This document shows positions 19,463 to 27,986 of a DNA stretch of 64,000 nucleotides, piece after piece. The notes under the pieces are model-generated. The model was not told the origin of the DNA and did not search any database. It was given only the letters and a program-made list of their open reading frames with translations. Both the position numbers and the translations under genes were made by a program. Origin of the DNA: Alkalicaulis satelles (GTDB lineage Bacteria; Pseudomonadota; Alphaproteobacteria; Caulobacterales; Maricaulaceae); contig NZ_VWOJ01000002.1 of the NCBI RefSeq assembly GCF_008630495.1, forward strand, positions 635,001 to 699,000, written 5' to 3'. Each line of letters starts with the position of its first letter. Positions within the stretch are counted from its first letter, which is position 1.

Positions 19463-20344
19463 ATGAGCTGGCTGCAGAGACTGACCCCCCCGGGCGTCCA
19501 GAAAATGTTCGAAAAGCGCGACACGCCGGAGAATCTCTGGGTCAAGTGTCCGGTGTCCGGCGAGATGGTGTTCACCAAGGATCTCGAAGCCGGCCAGTTC
19601 GTCACGCCCGCCGGCCATCACATGCGCATCGGCCCGGCGCACCGCTTCAAGTTCACGTTCGATGGCGACTGGACCGACATCCCCCTGCCCGAAGTGGCGC
19701 GCGATCCGCTGAAATTCCGCGATGACAAGCCCTATGTCAGCCGCCTGACCGCGGCGCGCAAGAAAACCGGCCGCGAGGACGCCATGGCCATCGCCGTGGG
19801 ATCGATCCGGGGCGTGGAGACCACCGTGCTGGTGCAGGATTTCGCCTTCATGGGCGGCTCGCTGGGCATGGGCGCGGGTGAAGCCTTCCTGAAAGCCTGC
19901 GAGACGGCGCTGGCCCGGCGCACCCCGCTAGTGGTGTTCACCGCCGCGGGCGGCGCGCGCATGCAGGAGGGCTGCCTGTCGCTGATGCAGATGCCGCGCA
20001 CCACGCTGGGCGTGGAAATGCTCAAAGATGCGCGCCTGCCCTATATCGTGGTGCTCACCGACCCCACCACGGGCGGGGTGACGGCCAGCTACGCCATGCT
20101 GGGCGATGTCCATATCGCCGAGCCGGGCGCCCTGATCGGCTTCGCCGGCCAGCGCGTGATCGAACAGACCATCCGCGAAAAACTGCCCGAAGGCTTCCAG
20201 CGCTCCGAATACGTGCTGGCCAAAGGCATGGTGGACAAGGTGGTCGCCCGCCAGGACCTGCCCCGCGTGATCGGCAATCTCCTGCGCGTGATGCTCAAGC
20301 GGCCTGCCGCGTCAGCCAACGCGCCCGCGAAGGTGGAGGCTTAG
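19463..20344 (+). CDS. accD: Acetyl-CoA carboxylase carboxyltransferase subunit beta
   Basis: A 293-residue crotonase-fold subunit that transfers the carboxyl group to acetyl-CoA together with AccA in fatty acid synthesis. Core motifs are present: [32 protein letters not shown] and [16 protein letters not shown]. The N-terminal C4 zinc ribbon of E. coli AccD is lost: only one Cys remains in [11 protein letters not shown], and GHHMRI replaces the second pair, as in related alphaproteobacteria. folC, the usual next gene, is missing; the AT-rich ParA-SIR2 insertion begins instead. Confidence 0.97.
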   Translation: MSWLQRLTPPGVQKMFEKRDTPENLWVKCPVSGEMVFTKDLEAGQFVTPAGHHMRIGPAHRFKFTFDGDWTDIPLPEVARDPLKFRDDKPYVSRLTAARKKTGREDAMAIAVGSIRGVETTVLVQDFAFMGGSLGMGAGEAFLKACETALARRTPLVVFTAAGGARMQEGCLSLMQMPRTTLGVEMLKDARLPYIVVLTDPTTGGVTASYAMLGDVHIAEPGALIGFAGQRVIEQTIREKLPEGFQRSEYVLAKGMVDKVVARQDLPRVIGNLLRVMLKRPAASANAPAKVEA

Positions 20345-20566
20345 GGGGGAGGGGGCAGGCTTCCCTTCCAGCTTTTGGGCTGGGGAATAGTCTACCCAAG
20401 TCACGATTTTTTCGGCGCAAGCCACGTGCCAGGCGCGCGAGCTTCCATAACATGTGCTTGACCGTTGCAGAAGAACACGCTCAATTTGAGCTAACCACTA
20501 CAATGTGTGTGCGCACTAAGGTCGATAGGTCAAGCCTGATAATTGGCAGATAGGGATATTTAACCA

Positions 20567-21607
20567 ATGAAAACGATGACTTTTTTTAACAACAAAGGAG
20601 GTGTTGGAAAAACCACCCTTACTGCAAACATAGCTGCATATTTTGCTCTTAAACTTGAAAAGCGAGTACTAGTTATAGATTGCGATCCTCAATGCAATAT
20701 AACGCAACTGATACTTGGTGACGAAAAAACGATAAACCTATATTGGAATGATGGCAAGCAGAATAATGTCGATACAATTAAAGACTGTGTCGAACCCATA
20801 CTTGATGGCGATTCAAATATAGAAAAGCCAAGGAAGATGGAAAGAGGAAAAAATAATAGATTTGGTGTTGACCTAATACCGGGACACCCGCAGCTCTCAT
20901 TATTAGAAGATCCGATATCTCGTGCATGGACTGAACTACCAGCAGGCAAACCAGGCGCGATAAGAATTACTCGCTGGCTTGGCAGTTTAATTGAAACATT
21001 GAACGCGGACTATGATTATGTATTTATTGACGTAAGCCCCTCATTGGGATCTCTTAATCGATCAATTTTGATTAATTGTGACTACTTTGTGTCGCCTCTC
21101 AGCGCCGATGTATTTAGTGTTTTGGGGCTGAGGAATATATCTCAATGGATCAGCCTTTGGAAAAAATATTACACGGCTGGGATAGAGCAAGGAGTGCGGC
21201 TGAATCCTGAGGCAATGGAGCGGTTTGGTATAGATGATACCGTTTCAATTACAAGTGGCTTTGTTGGCTACACGATGCAACAATATATAGCAAAACGCAA
21301 GAAAGGCGTTAAGCGCCCCACCAAGGCATTTGAGCGAATAATTCAAACTATTCCAGATGAGGTCCATGGGCGCTTAGGTGAGTTTACCCCTAGGGGACTA
21401 AATAATACAAGGCTTCATCTTGGCGATGTGCCAAATATGTTTTCTCTTATTCCACTCGCACAGGGAGTTAGCGCTCCCGTGTTCGAGTTAAAAACCAGGG
21501 ACGGATTGGTCGGCAGTCAATATATACAAGTATCAAATTATACGGACATTATTGGACAAGTCTCAAAGAATCTATATAAGAATCTGGAGGGTCAAAAAGA
21601 TGTATGA
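20567..21607 (+). CDS. ParA/MinD-type ATPase, candidate defence-module subunit
   Basis: A 346-residue SIMIBI-class ATPase (AAA_31-like). The deviant Walker A is NNKGGVGKTT (residues 8-17), the A' motif VIDCDPQCN lies at 36-44, and the Walker B-like strand is VFIDVSPSLG near 155. The C-terminal ~130 residues are not typical of ParA. No parB or centromere-like repeats follow, so partition is unlikely. It overlaps the SIR2-like gene by 8 nt and shares its low GC, unlike accD next door. I infer an ATP-dependent sensor or regulator for the SIR2 effector. An AGGGA site lies ~11 nt before the ATG. Confidence 0.85.
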   Translation: MKTMTFFNNKGGVGKTTLTANIAAYFALKLEKRVLVIDCDPQCNITQLILGDEKTINLYWNDGKQNNVDTIKDCVEPILDGDSNIEKPRKMERGKNNRFGVDLIPGHPQLSLLEDPISRAWTELPAGKPGAIRITRWLGSLIETLNADYDYVFIDVSPSLGSLNRSILINCDYFVSPLSADVFSVLGLRNISQWISLWKKYYTAGIEQGVRLNPEAMERFGIDDTVSITSGFVGYTMQQYIAKRKKGVKRPTKAFERIIQTIPDEVHGRLGEFTPRGLNNTRLHLGDVPNMFSLIPLAQGVSAPVFELKTRDGLVGSQYIQVSNYTDIIGQVSKNLYKNLEGQKDV

Positions 21608-22451
21608 TCCGTGGCCAGACACAGTTGTACAAGAAGTAGCTGATCGTCGCGCGATAATTTTTATTGGTTCTGGGATTTCACGAGCGACCTGCCAAGATAG
21701 CGAAGGCAATCCCCTGCCCACATGGGGAGATTTATTGGAAAAAATGCTCAGCAAAATAAATATAGAAACAAGAAAAAAAGAAGCTCGAAAATTGTATAAA
21801 AATGGACACCCGCTTGATGCGGCTCAGATTATAAAAGATAATTTGCAGCAACATGAAATAAATGCTATATTAAGAAGCTACTTTCAAAATATTAACGTGA
21901 TCGATAGCGAATTGTACGAGAAAATAGCGCTGATTGACTTTCCTGCTATTGTAACCACTAACTTTGACAAAGCTATTGAAAATAGCTTTGTTAAATCCGG
22001 TGCCGATCATGGACACAACGTATGCACATACTATCAGCAGCATGCGCTAAATGATATTCGCTCGCGCTCAATACCGATTTTGAAAATTCATGGATGTATA
22101 TCTGATCCGGATAAAGCTCTACTGAGCCGTGGCGACTATTTTCGGTCAAGAAGAACCGACCAAGCATTTTTTGATCTTTTAGAATCATTATTTACATTAA
22201 ATACTGTGATTTTCTTTGGGTATTCGTTATCTGATCCGGATTTAAGACTTATTCTCGAGAACATTAATCTCAAACATTCGACTTCTATGAAGCATGTCAT
22301 TCTTCTGCCGAAAGAGCGAAATCGATCCCAAGTTCGCTCACTCGAAACCAGCTTCAACTGCCAAGCACTGGAGTATGAGTCATCAGATCACGGGAAACAA
22401 CGCGAAGCACTTTTTAGTCTTTATGAAAGGGTGCTTGAGTTGAAACAGTAG
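21600..22451 (+). CDS. SIR2-like NAD-binding protein, candidate NADase effector
   Basis: A 283-residue SIR2_2-type protein. NAD-binding GSGIS lies at residues 23-27 (the GAGxS position), TTNFDKA at 119-125 keeps Asn121 and Asp123, the catalytic His164 is in KIHG, and FFGYSLSDPD lies at 205-214. There are no zinc-binding cysteines of deacetylase sirtuins, which fits the prokaryotic SIR2 NADases of abortive-infection systems (Thoeris, DSR, SIR2-HerA). It is translated from a GGAGGG site inside the end of the ParA-like gene, giving an 8-nt overlap. The NADase role is inferred from family and context. Confidence 0.9.
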   Translation: MYDPWPDTVVQEVADRRAIIFIGSGISRATCQDSEGNPLPTWGDLLEKMLSKINIETRKKEARKLYKNGHPLDAAQIIKDNLQQHEINAILRSYFQNINVIDSELYEKIALIDFPAIVTTNFDKAIENSFVKSGADHGHNVCTYYQQHALNDIRSRSIPILKIHGCISDPDKALLSRGDYFRSRRTDQAFFDLLESLFTLNTVIFFGYSLSDPDLRLILENINLKHSTSMKHVILLPKERNRSQVRSLETSFNCQALEYESSDHGKQREALFSLYERVLELKQ

Positions 22452-22498
22452 AATGCGGTCTCTAGCAGCGAAGGTATGATCTTAGCTAATGTTCACCC

Positions 22499-22762
22499 TT
22501 ACCCTCTCCGACGCGGCGGATTGAACGGCAGCAGGCCATTCGGCAGTCTTTCCGGGATGGATTCACCGTTCCGCTCGCAAAGCGCAATGAGCTTGGCTTC
22601 GTGTTCACGCCCCCAACCATCGTGATTGCCAAGCTCGCAGCCCCCGCAGACGTGGACACGGTAGACATCCAGCGTGTGGCCTTCGTAGCGGTGCGGACCG
22701 CACTGAAACTGCCCGCCACAGATCGGGCAAGGCAGCATGTACTTGAATTCTTCGATCGTCAT
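22499..22762 (-). CDS. Small cysteine-rich (zinc-ribbon-like) protein
   Basis: An 87-residue protein with CPICGG near the N-terminus, further Cys and His in FQCGPHRYEGH, and CGGCE in the middle, consistent with a zinc ribbon. It ends GLLPFNPPRRRG. It has a very good AAGGAGG site 7 nt before its ATG and is GC-rich, unlike the SIR2 gene. Function unknown; I recall similar small proteins in other alphaproteobacteria but no assigned role. It marks the right edge of the AT-rich ParA-SIR2 patch. Confidence 0.65.
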   Translation of the reverse strand: MTIEEFKYMLPCPICGGQFQCGPHRYEGHTLDVYRVHVCGGCELGNHDGWGREHEAKLIALCERNGESIPERLPNGLLPFNPPRRRG

Positions 22763-23149
22763 GTTCGGCCTCCTTCAACACATCAAGCAAGCACACTCTA
22801 TCTGACCCGGAGAGGGGGCGGCTTTTTGCGCCATGGAGACGCCTCGGGGGAGCCTCAGCATGGGGTTTGGAGGGCGTGTGTGGATCAGACAACCCAACTT
22901 GTTTTCCCGGGCGAGCGGAGCGAGACCCGGGACCCATCCACCGCTCATTCGTCACCGCTGAGACGGCTATAAGGCATGGGGGATGGATCCCGGATATGGG
23001 CTTCGCCCATTCCGGGAAGGCAGGGCGATGTGGGCGTTACGGGCGTGTCCCCCCTCCGGTCCTTCGGGCGTTCGGCCCTTCGAACGATCCCCCGGATCGT
23101 TGAGGGCCTCACCCCCCGCAAGCGGGGGAGGATAGAGGTCGATGCCCCC
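22763..23149. repeat. Intergenic stretch with palindromic repeats (387 nt, no gene)
   Basis: No credible gene. Two palindromes of one family occur: 22905-22932 (TCCCGGG paired with CCCGGGA) and 22987-23018, where ATCCCGGATATGGGC pairs imperfectly across TTC. Both sit in a shared frame of GGATGGATCCCGG / CCGGGAAGGCAG or its inverse. A second family is at 23049-23131: the CCCCCCTCCGG block, CGAACGATCC with its reverse complement, and a CCCCCGCAAGCGGGGG hairpin. Related copies occur at 25.5 and 28.8-29.8 kb. Confidence 0.7.
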
Positions 23150-23947
23150 TCACCCCTTCTTCGGCGGCATGGGCACAAAGGCTGACACCCGCGCCACGTA
23201 ATCCTCATAGCCAGGGCGCGATTTCTTCAACCCGCGCTCCAGCAGGGGCGCGCCGGACCAGCGCATCAGGGTCCAGGTGGTGAACAGGGGGCCGATGACC
23301 GCGAACAGGCCGGGCGTGGTTTCGGCTGCGATCAGCCAGATGCCCCACCAGGCGCAGGCCTCGCCGAAATAATTGGGATGGCGGCTCCAGCCCCACACCC
23401 CGGTATCGAGCACCTTGCCCTTATTGGCCGGGTCGGCCTTGAAGCGGGCGAGTTGCCAGTCGGCAAGGGTCTCATAGCCGATGCCGAACACGGCCAGCGT
23501 GATGCCGATAAAGGCCAGGACGCCGAAGGCGGCGGGCTCGGCCGCGACCTGGCCCAATTGGACCGGCAGGCTGGCGATGAAGAGCAGGCCGGCTTGCGGC
23601 CCGAACACGAACAGGGCCGTGGTCCTGCCAAAGCTCCAGCCGCGTTTCTCCCCGGCGTGGCGCACCAGGGCGGCATAGCGCTTGTCGGCGCCCTCATGGC
23701 GCCAGCGCCAGAACAGATAGCCGCCCAGGCGCAGGCCCCAGACCAGCGCCAGCCCGGTGATCACCAGCTGGCGCATCTCCCAGCCATCCGCCATCGCAAA
23801 ACTGGTCACCGCCATCAGCGTGATGCCGAACGCCCAGAAGGCGTCAACAAAGCTGGGATCGCGCGTGCGCTGGGCCAATAGCCAGAGCGCAGTGAACAAC
23901 ACGATCACGATGGCGGCGTTGGCGGCGAGCAAGGCAAAGGCGGACAT
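23150..23947 (-). CDS. DUF1295 membrane protein (steroid 5-alpha-reductase-like)
   Basis: A 265-residue protein with six to seven membrane spans. The C-terminal part has the DUF1295/isoprenylcysteine methyltransferase-like signature: TGVWGWSRHPNYFGEACAWWG, and a final ERGLKKSRPGYEDYVARVSAF. Members bind NADPH or a methyl donor at the membrane; the actual substrate is unknown. It starts MSAFALLAANAA at 23947 and stands alone between two repeat-rich gaps. Confidence 0.88.
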   Translation of the reverse strand: MSAFALLAANAAIVIVLFTALWLLAQRTRDPSFVDAFWAFGITLMAVTSFAMADGWEMRQLVITGLALVWGLRLGGYLFWRWRHEGADKRYAALVRHAGEKRGWSFGRTTALFVFGPQAGLLFIASLPVQLGQVAAEPAAFGVLAFIGITLAVFGIGYETLADWQLARFKADPANKGKVLDTGVWGWSRHPNYFGEACAWWGIWLIAAETTPGLFAVIGPLFTTWTLMRWSGAPLLERGLKKSRPGYEDYVARVSAFVPMPPKKG

Positions 23948-24100
23948 AGCGGCTCCGGATCAGGCGGGACGTGACGCAGCGGAGCCTAGCGGGGTCAGGG
24001 GCGCATGTCGCGGGGGGAAGGAACCCTATCAATGCTAATGATTTTTATTCACTCTGTAAGTCTCTATCTTCGCTTCTATCCATGATTTTATTGGTGCGGA

Positions 24101-25327
24101 TTAGAAGCTAGGGTCTATAGGAATCATTATTCTGTGATTTATGCCCCCAAATATATCGGGTTCATTTTCTTTAATATTCGCATTTCTGATTTGGCCGCGC
24201 GATCCGATAAGCAGCCTGAATAATTCCAACCTTTCATCGTTGCTAAGCCCTTTATATTTTTCTTCGTTTATAATGTCTACGGCAAGGGCGTTAATAGAAT
24301 TAATGGACTTAAAGTAATCTCTGCAGAATTTTGTCAAATTATCATTACCTTGATTGGCTGGACCAGATGATTGTCCGCCTTGCATCAGGAAATCAAAACA
24401 CATTTGTCCAGTATAATCCGCCTCAAGGACCAATCTTGATATATTCTCGACTGCTTTGGATACATGCTTGATAGAGGCCGCGTCCAGCGATGCGGCCTGG
24501 CGCAGATCGGCGAGGGCCTGGACTACGTGCGTGCTGGCGGAGCCAGGTTCAAGGTTTCCCATCAGCGTATCAATGGCGGCGACGCCCTTGCGGCGGGAAT
24601 CCAGCCGCTCCTCGATGGCCGTGATTCCAGGGTCCTTCTCGTCTTGCTTTTTCTCTTCGGAGTCATCATCAGCCGCAGCTGTGTCCCGGGCCTCTTTGAG
24701 GGCGGCTTCGTCAGCGGCGATCTTTTCAGTGAGGTCTATGCGCAAATCGACCAGGCTGCGGATTGACGCGCCTGCGGACGCATCACCGTGTACGCCGATC
24801 GCGGCCTGTTGCGCCATGACAGGGCCGGTCAGCTGTTCAATCGCCAGCACGGCGGTCATCAGGTTCTGATAGCGGCGCTGCAGGATGCGGAAATTGAATT
24901 CATCAATGGCGCCGCTGAGATAACCTTCGCACAGGCGGTAGCTGTGATCGCGCAGGAGCTGGATCGACTGGGTTCGCAGGCCGATAGAGGCGGTGGTTTG
25001 TCCAAGCGCGAAGGCGGTTTCCGCGCTGATGTCGCGGAAGGCGGCGTTCAGCCCCCCTGATGCCGCGACCGCTGTGATGGCGTCAGGCGAAGGCTGGGCG
25101 CAGAAGACATTATATGTATGATTTTCTTTATCGCCCTTCCTCGGCGTGCCCTGCAGCACCACAGACTGGTTGGCGTCCAGCACCAGGCTGCGGGCGCGAG
25201 GCTGAAGCAGAGTCCGATTCTCTGCGCCGGTCAGATCCGGCGCCCGGTACACCGTGCTCAGATTGGCGCACGCGCTGGTCGACAGCGCGATCACCACCGC
25301 CAGAACGGTGTGCTTGATCCGTTTCAT
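24101..25327 (-). CDS. Predicted lipoprotein of unknown function with GC-shifted 3' half
   Basis: A 408-residue protein. The N-terminus is a signal peptide with a lipobox-like STSAC (Cys20). Residues ~60-190 are mixed alpha-helical; ~195-250 are charged and predicted coiled coil (EKIAADEAALKEARD then DDDSEEKKQDEKD). The C-terminal ~120 residues are encoded by markedly AT-richer DNA (about 24101-24470). The start at 25327 has a GGGGAGG site; an upstream ATG at 25357 is less likely. No family recognised. The composition break inside the gene suggests recombination. Confidence 0.7.
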   Translation of the reverse strand: MKRIKHTVLAVVIALSTSACANLSTVYRAPDLTGAENRTLLQPRARSLVLDANQSVVLQGTPRKGDKENHTYNVFCAQPSPDAITAVAASGGLNAAFRDISAETAFALGQTTASIGLRTQSIQLLRDHSYRLCEGYLSGAIDEFNFRILQRRYQNLMTAVLAIEQLTGPVMAQQAAIGVHGDASAGASIRSLVDLRIDLTEKIAADEAALKEARDTAAADDDSEEKKQDEKDPGITAIEERLDSRRKGVAAIDTLMGNLEPGSASTHVVQALADLRQAASLDAASIKHVSKAVENISRLVLEADYTGQMCFDFLMQGGQSSGPANQGNDNLTKFCRDYFKSINSINALAVDIINEEKYKGLSNDERLELFRLLIGSRGQIRNANIKENEPDIFGGINHRIMIPIDPSF

Positions 25328-25710
25328 GATGCCAGCCTCCCCGTCAGAGGCGTTCATAATGGTTAATACACGTCAGGCGGGCAAGCGGAAAATCGTGACG
25401 GATTTGCGTCCTGCGCGTCTGCGTTGAGGGTGGGCTGGCATTCGAGTCCGGACCAGCCCTTAACCCTATGCCAGAGCGCTTGCGAGAATGGGCTGTCAAG
25501 GGATTAGGGAGAGAAGACTTGGCTGCTTCGTTTCTTTCCTCCCCCGATACGGGGGATCGTTCGACGGGCTGAACGTCCGTGAAGCGTGCGGAGGGGGGAA
25601 GGCGCTAGCTATTGGGACTTAGGCGCCCTGCCTCTCCACCCCACCCGAGCCGGAGCTCACGCTCCGGCCCACCCTCCCCATCGAGGGGAGGGGAAAGAAC
25701 GGCTTTCCCC
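25328..25710. repeat. Intergenic stretch with repeats (383 nt, no gene)
   Basis: No gene seen. 25537-25599 contains TCCTCCCCCG-ATA-CGGGGG, then ATCGTTCGACGGGCTGAACG, ending in a GGAGGGGGGAA block. 25638-25693 holds CCCCACCCG, a CCGGAGC/GCTCCGG hairpin and CCCTCCCCATCGAGGGGAGGG. Both types recur at 29.3-29.65 kb. Confidence 0.65.
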
Positions 25711-26157
25711 CTACTTCACAATCCATCTCCACCCGGCCATGCCGGCCAGCATGGCGGCGAGGAAGATATAGACCTCTGCCATGCCCAGTGCGGCGGCGGA
25801 GAGGGCCGGGCCGGGGCAGAAGCCGGCCAGGCCCCAGCCAATGCCGAACAGGGCGGCGCCGCCGATCAGGCGCGGGTCCAGCTGGCGGGCCGCGGGCAGG
25901 GCGAAACGCTCGGCGAAGAGCGGCTTGCCGCGCGGCAGGACCAGGCGGTAGCCGATGGCGGTTACAGCCAGCGCCCCGCCCATCACGAAAGCCAGCGAGG
26001 GATCCCAGCTTCCGGCCACATCGAGGAAATTGAGCACTTTGGCCGGATTGATCATGCCGGAAATGACAAGCCCCAGCCCGAACAAGAGCCCGGCGCCCAG
26101 GGCGGCGAGCGGAGCGGGCAGCGAGGCGGCGGGGCGGGCGGTTTGCGTATCGGTCAT
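25711..26157 (-). CDS. YeeE/YedE (DUF395) sulfur-transport membrane protein, second half-unit
   Basis: A 148-residue membrane protein with four to five spans and the family motif GFCPGPALS near residue 115. YeeE/YedE proteins carry thiosulfate or related sulfur compounds via conserved cysteines. The start at 26157 has an AGG site; an alternative ATG at 26169 would give an ATGA overlap with the upstream partner. The two half-size genes together probably make one transporter. They are divergent from the BigR-like regulator and probably under its control. Confidence 0.88.
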   Translation of the reverse strand: MTDTQTARPAASLPAPLAALGAGLLFGLGLVISGMINPAKVLNFLDVAGSWDPSLAFVMGGALAVTAIGYRLVLPRGKPLFAERFALPAARQLDPRLIGGAALFGIGWGLAGFCPGPALSAAALGMAEVYIFLAAMLAGMAGWRWIVK

Positions 26158-26165
26158 GACGAACC

Positions 26166-26594
26166 TCATCCGATCAGATGGCGGGTGATGAAGACGGCGG
26201 CGGCGCCCGCGGCCATGAATACGGCGACGGAGACGAGGCTGCGCGGGGACAGAAGGCTCATCCCGCATACGCCATGGCCGGACGTGCAGCCCGAGCCCAT
26301 CTGCGTGCCGATGCCCACCAGCAGGCCGGCGGCGATCAGGGTCAGGGGGCCGGCCTCGATGGTGATCGCCACCGGTCCGGCGGCCAGCATGACGATCAGC
26401 GGCGCGGCGATCAGGCCGATGACAAACATAAGCCGCCAGAGCCGGTCGGGGATGGACGGGGCGAGCGCGCCGCCGGCAATGCCCGATATGCCGGCGATGC
26501 GGCCATTGGCGGCCATCAGCCAGACGGCGGAGAGCCCGATCAGCGCGCCGCCCACAAGGGCGGAGACCGGGGTGAAGGGCGTAACGGCGTCCAT
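26166..26594 (-). CDS. YeeE/YedE (DUF395) sulfur-transport membrane protein, first half-unit
   Basis: A 142-residue membrane protein with four to five spans and the signature GSGCTSGHGVCG near residue 105, which holds the cysteines thought to relay sulfur. An AAGGATG site precedes the ATG at 26594. Stop and next start are adjacent or overlapping, so the pair is one transcription unit. Its partner with GFCPG follows. In relatives this pair sits next to bigR-blh and imports or exports sulfur species for sulfide/persulfide handling; that role is inferred from the family. Confidence 0.88.
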   Translation of the reverse strand: MDAVTPFTPVSALVGGALIGLSAVWLMAANGRIAGISGIAGGALAPSIPDRLWRLMFVIGLIAAPLIVMLAAGPVAITIEAGPLTLIAAGLLVGIGTQMGSGCTSGHGVCGMSLLSPRSLVSVAVFMAAGAAAVFITRHLIG

Positions 26595-26664
26595 GAGACA
26601 TCCTTTCGGTTCAGCCGGGGTGGGTGAGCGGGTGCGGCAGACGGGCGCATCCGGGTCCGGCCCC

Positions 26665-26694
26665 TTGATTATCAGTTTTGATAAATGATATATG
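26665..26694 (+). promoter_or_regulatory. Candidate bigR promoter with overlapping operator palindrome
   Basis: TTGATT (26665-26670) and TATATG (26689-26694) are 18 nt apart. Between them is a perfect inverted repeat TTATCA-GTTT-TGATAA (26669-26684), which a homodimeric ArsR-type repressor could occupy to block transcription, and which may also control the divergent yeeE pair. The in-frame ATG at 26692 falls in the -10 box, which argues for the later ATG at 26722 as the true start. Confidence 0.5.
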
Positions 26695-26721
26695 TCTCAT
26701 CGAAACGCAAGAGGCCCGTCC

Positions 26722-27090
26722 ATGAATTCCGTCCCGCCTGCAAAGCCAGTCCCGGATATCGACATCGCCCAGCTGCGCATGCGGGCGGGCGAGGTGAGCG
26801 GCTTGCTCAAGCTCTTGGCCAATCCCGGCCGCCTGCTGATCGCGTGCGAGCTGATGGAGGGCGAGCGCACGGTCAGCCAGATCGAGCAGCGCACCGGCGT
26901 GCGCCAGCCCAATCTGTCGCGTGATCTCGCCCGGCTTCGGGCCGCCGGCCTGGTGGCCGCGCGCCGGGACGGCAAGACGGTGCATTACCGGCTGAAGGAT
27001 GCGCGCATCACGCTTTTGATGGGCGCGCTGTGCGCGGCCTTCGCCTCCGACCTCAAATCGCCCCCAGCGGCGCAAACCCACAAGGACTGA
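26722..27090 (+). CDS. bigR: BigR/SqrR-like ArsR-family persulfide-sensing repressor
   Basis: A 122-residue winged-helix ArsR-family regulator. The helix-turn-helix is TVSQIEQRTGVRQPNLSRDLARLRAAGLV (about residues 50-78) and the wing is RRDGKTVHYRL. Two cysteines, Cys42 (LLIACELMEG) and Cys104 (MGALCAAF), match the pair that forms a di- or tetrasulfide on persulfide sensing in BigR/SqrR. The start at 26722 has an AGAGG site. It is followed after 5 nt by the persulfide dioxygenase-like gene and is divergent from yeeE/yedE, the expected sulfide-response set. Confidence 0.85.
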   Translation: MNSVPPAKPVPDIDIAQLRMRAGEVSGLLKLLANPGRLLIACELMEGERTVSQIEQRTGVRQPNLSRDLARLRAAGLVAARRDGKTVHYRLKDARITLLMGALCAAFASDLKSPPAAQTHKD

Positions 27091-27095
27091 CCGCC

Positions 27096-27965
27096 ATGAC
27101 CGCCAGACCGGATGTGAAAGCCTTTTTCGACGAAGCCACCCATACGGTGAGCTATGTGGTGTCCGACCCGGCCACCAAGCAGGCCGCCCTGGTCGATTCG
27201 GTGCTGGACTACGACCCGAAATCGGGCCGCACCTCCAAGGCTGGCGCCGATGCGATGATCGCCTATGTGCGCGAGAACGGCCTCACCGTGCAGTGGATCC
27301 TGGAGACCCATGTGCATGCCGACCACCTTTCGGCCGCGCCCTATCTGAAAGACCAGGTCGGCGGGCAGCTGGCCATCGGGTCGAATATCCGCACCGTGCA
27401 GGACGTGTTCGGCAAGGTGTTCAACGCCGGCACCGAGTTCGCCCGCGACGGCTCGCAATTCGACCGCCTGTTCGAGGACGGCGAGACGTTTCAACTGGGC
27501 TCTATCGAGGCCAAGGCGATCCACACGCCCGGCCACACGCCGGCCTGCATGACCTATGTGATCGGCGATGCGGGGTTTGTGGGCGACACGCTGTTCATGC
27601 CCGATTACGGCACGGCGCGGTGCGATTTCCCCGGCGGCGATGCGCGCCAGCTCTACCGCTCCATCCGGAAAATCTTCGCCCTGCCGGACGAGACGCGCCT
27701 GTTCATGTGCCACGACTATCTGCCCGAAGGGCGCAGCGACTATCAGTGGGAGACCACGGTCGGCGCCCAGAAGGCGCACAATATCCATGTCCATGAGGGC
27801 GTCAGCGAGGATGAATTCGTGAAAATGCGCGAACAGCGCGACGCCACGCTGGCCATGCCGGTGCTGATCCTGCCGTCGGTGCAGGTGAACATGCGCGCCG
27901 GCCACTTCCCCCCGGCGGACGATAACGGCCTGACCTATCTGAAAATCCCGGTGGACGCGCTGTAG
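27096..27965 (+). CDS. Metallo-beta-lactamase fold persulfide dioxygenase-like enzyme (Blh type)
   Basis: A 289-residue MBL-fold protein. Metal ligands are in THVHADHL (H-x-H-x-D-H), HTPGHTPAC, GDTLFMPDYGTARCDFPGG and MCHDYLP. This is the ETHE1/Blh arrangement, where iron-dependent enzymes oxidise glutathione persulfide to sulfite. The N-terminal phosphatase-like domain of some Blh proteins is absent. It is co-transcribed with the BigR-like repressor (5-nt gap), consistent with sulfide detoxification. Confidence 0.9.
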   Translation: MTARPDVKAFFDEATHTVSYVVSDPATKQAALVDSVLDYDPKSGRTSKAGADAMIAYVRENGLTVQWILETHVHADHLSAAPYLKDQVGGQLAIGSNIRTVQDVFGKVFNAGTEFARDGSQFDRLFEDGETFQLGSIEAKAIHTPGHTPACMTYVIGDAGFVGDTLFMPDYGTARCDFPGGDARQLYRSIRKIFALPDETRLFMCHDYLPEGRSDYQWETTVGAQKAHNIHVHEGVSEDEFVKMREQRDATLAMPVLILPSVQVNMRAGHFPPADDNGLTYLKIPVDAL

Positions 27966-27986
27966 GCGGCGCGCTGCGCCCGCGCC

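Noticed and set aside
20361-20385. Small hairpin after accD as terminator
   Set aside because: Only about 5 bp of stem and no T-run.
20567-21607. ParA-like gene as part of an integrated plasmid or partition locus
   Set aside because: No ParB gene, no parS-like repeats and no replication gene nearby; it is tightly joined to the SIR2-like gene instead.
22763-23149. Possible CRISPR-like array in the repeat-rich gap
   Set aside because: Repeats are palindromic, of varied length and irregular spacing, without uniform spacers or cas genes.
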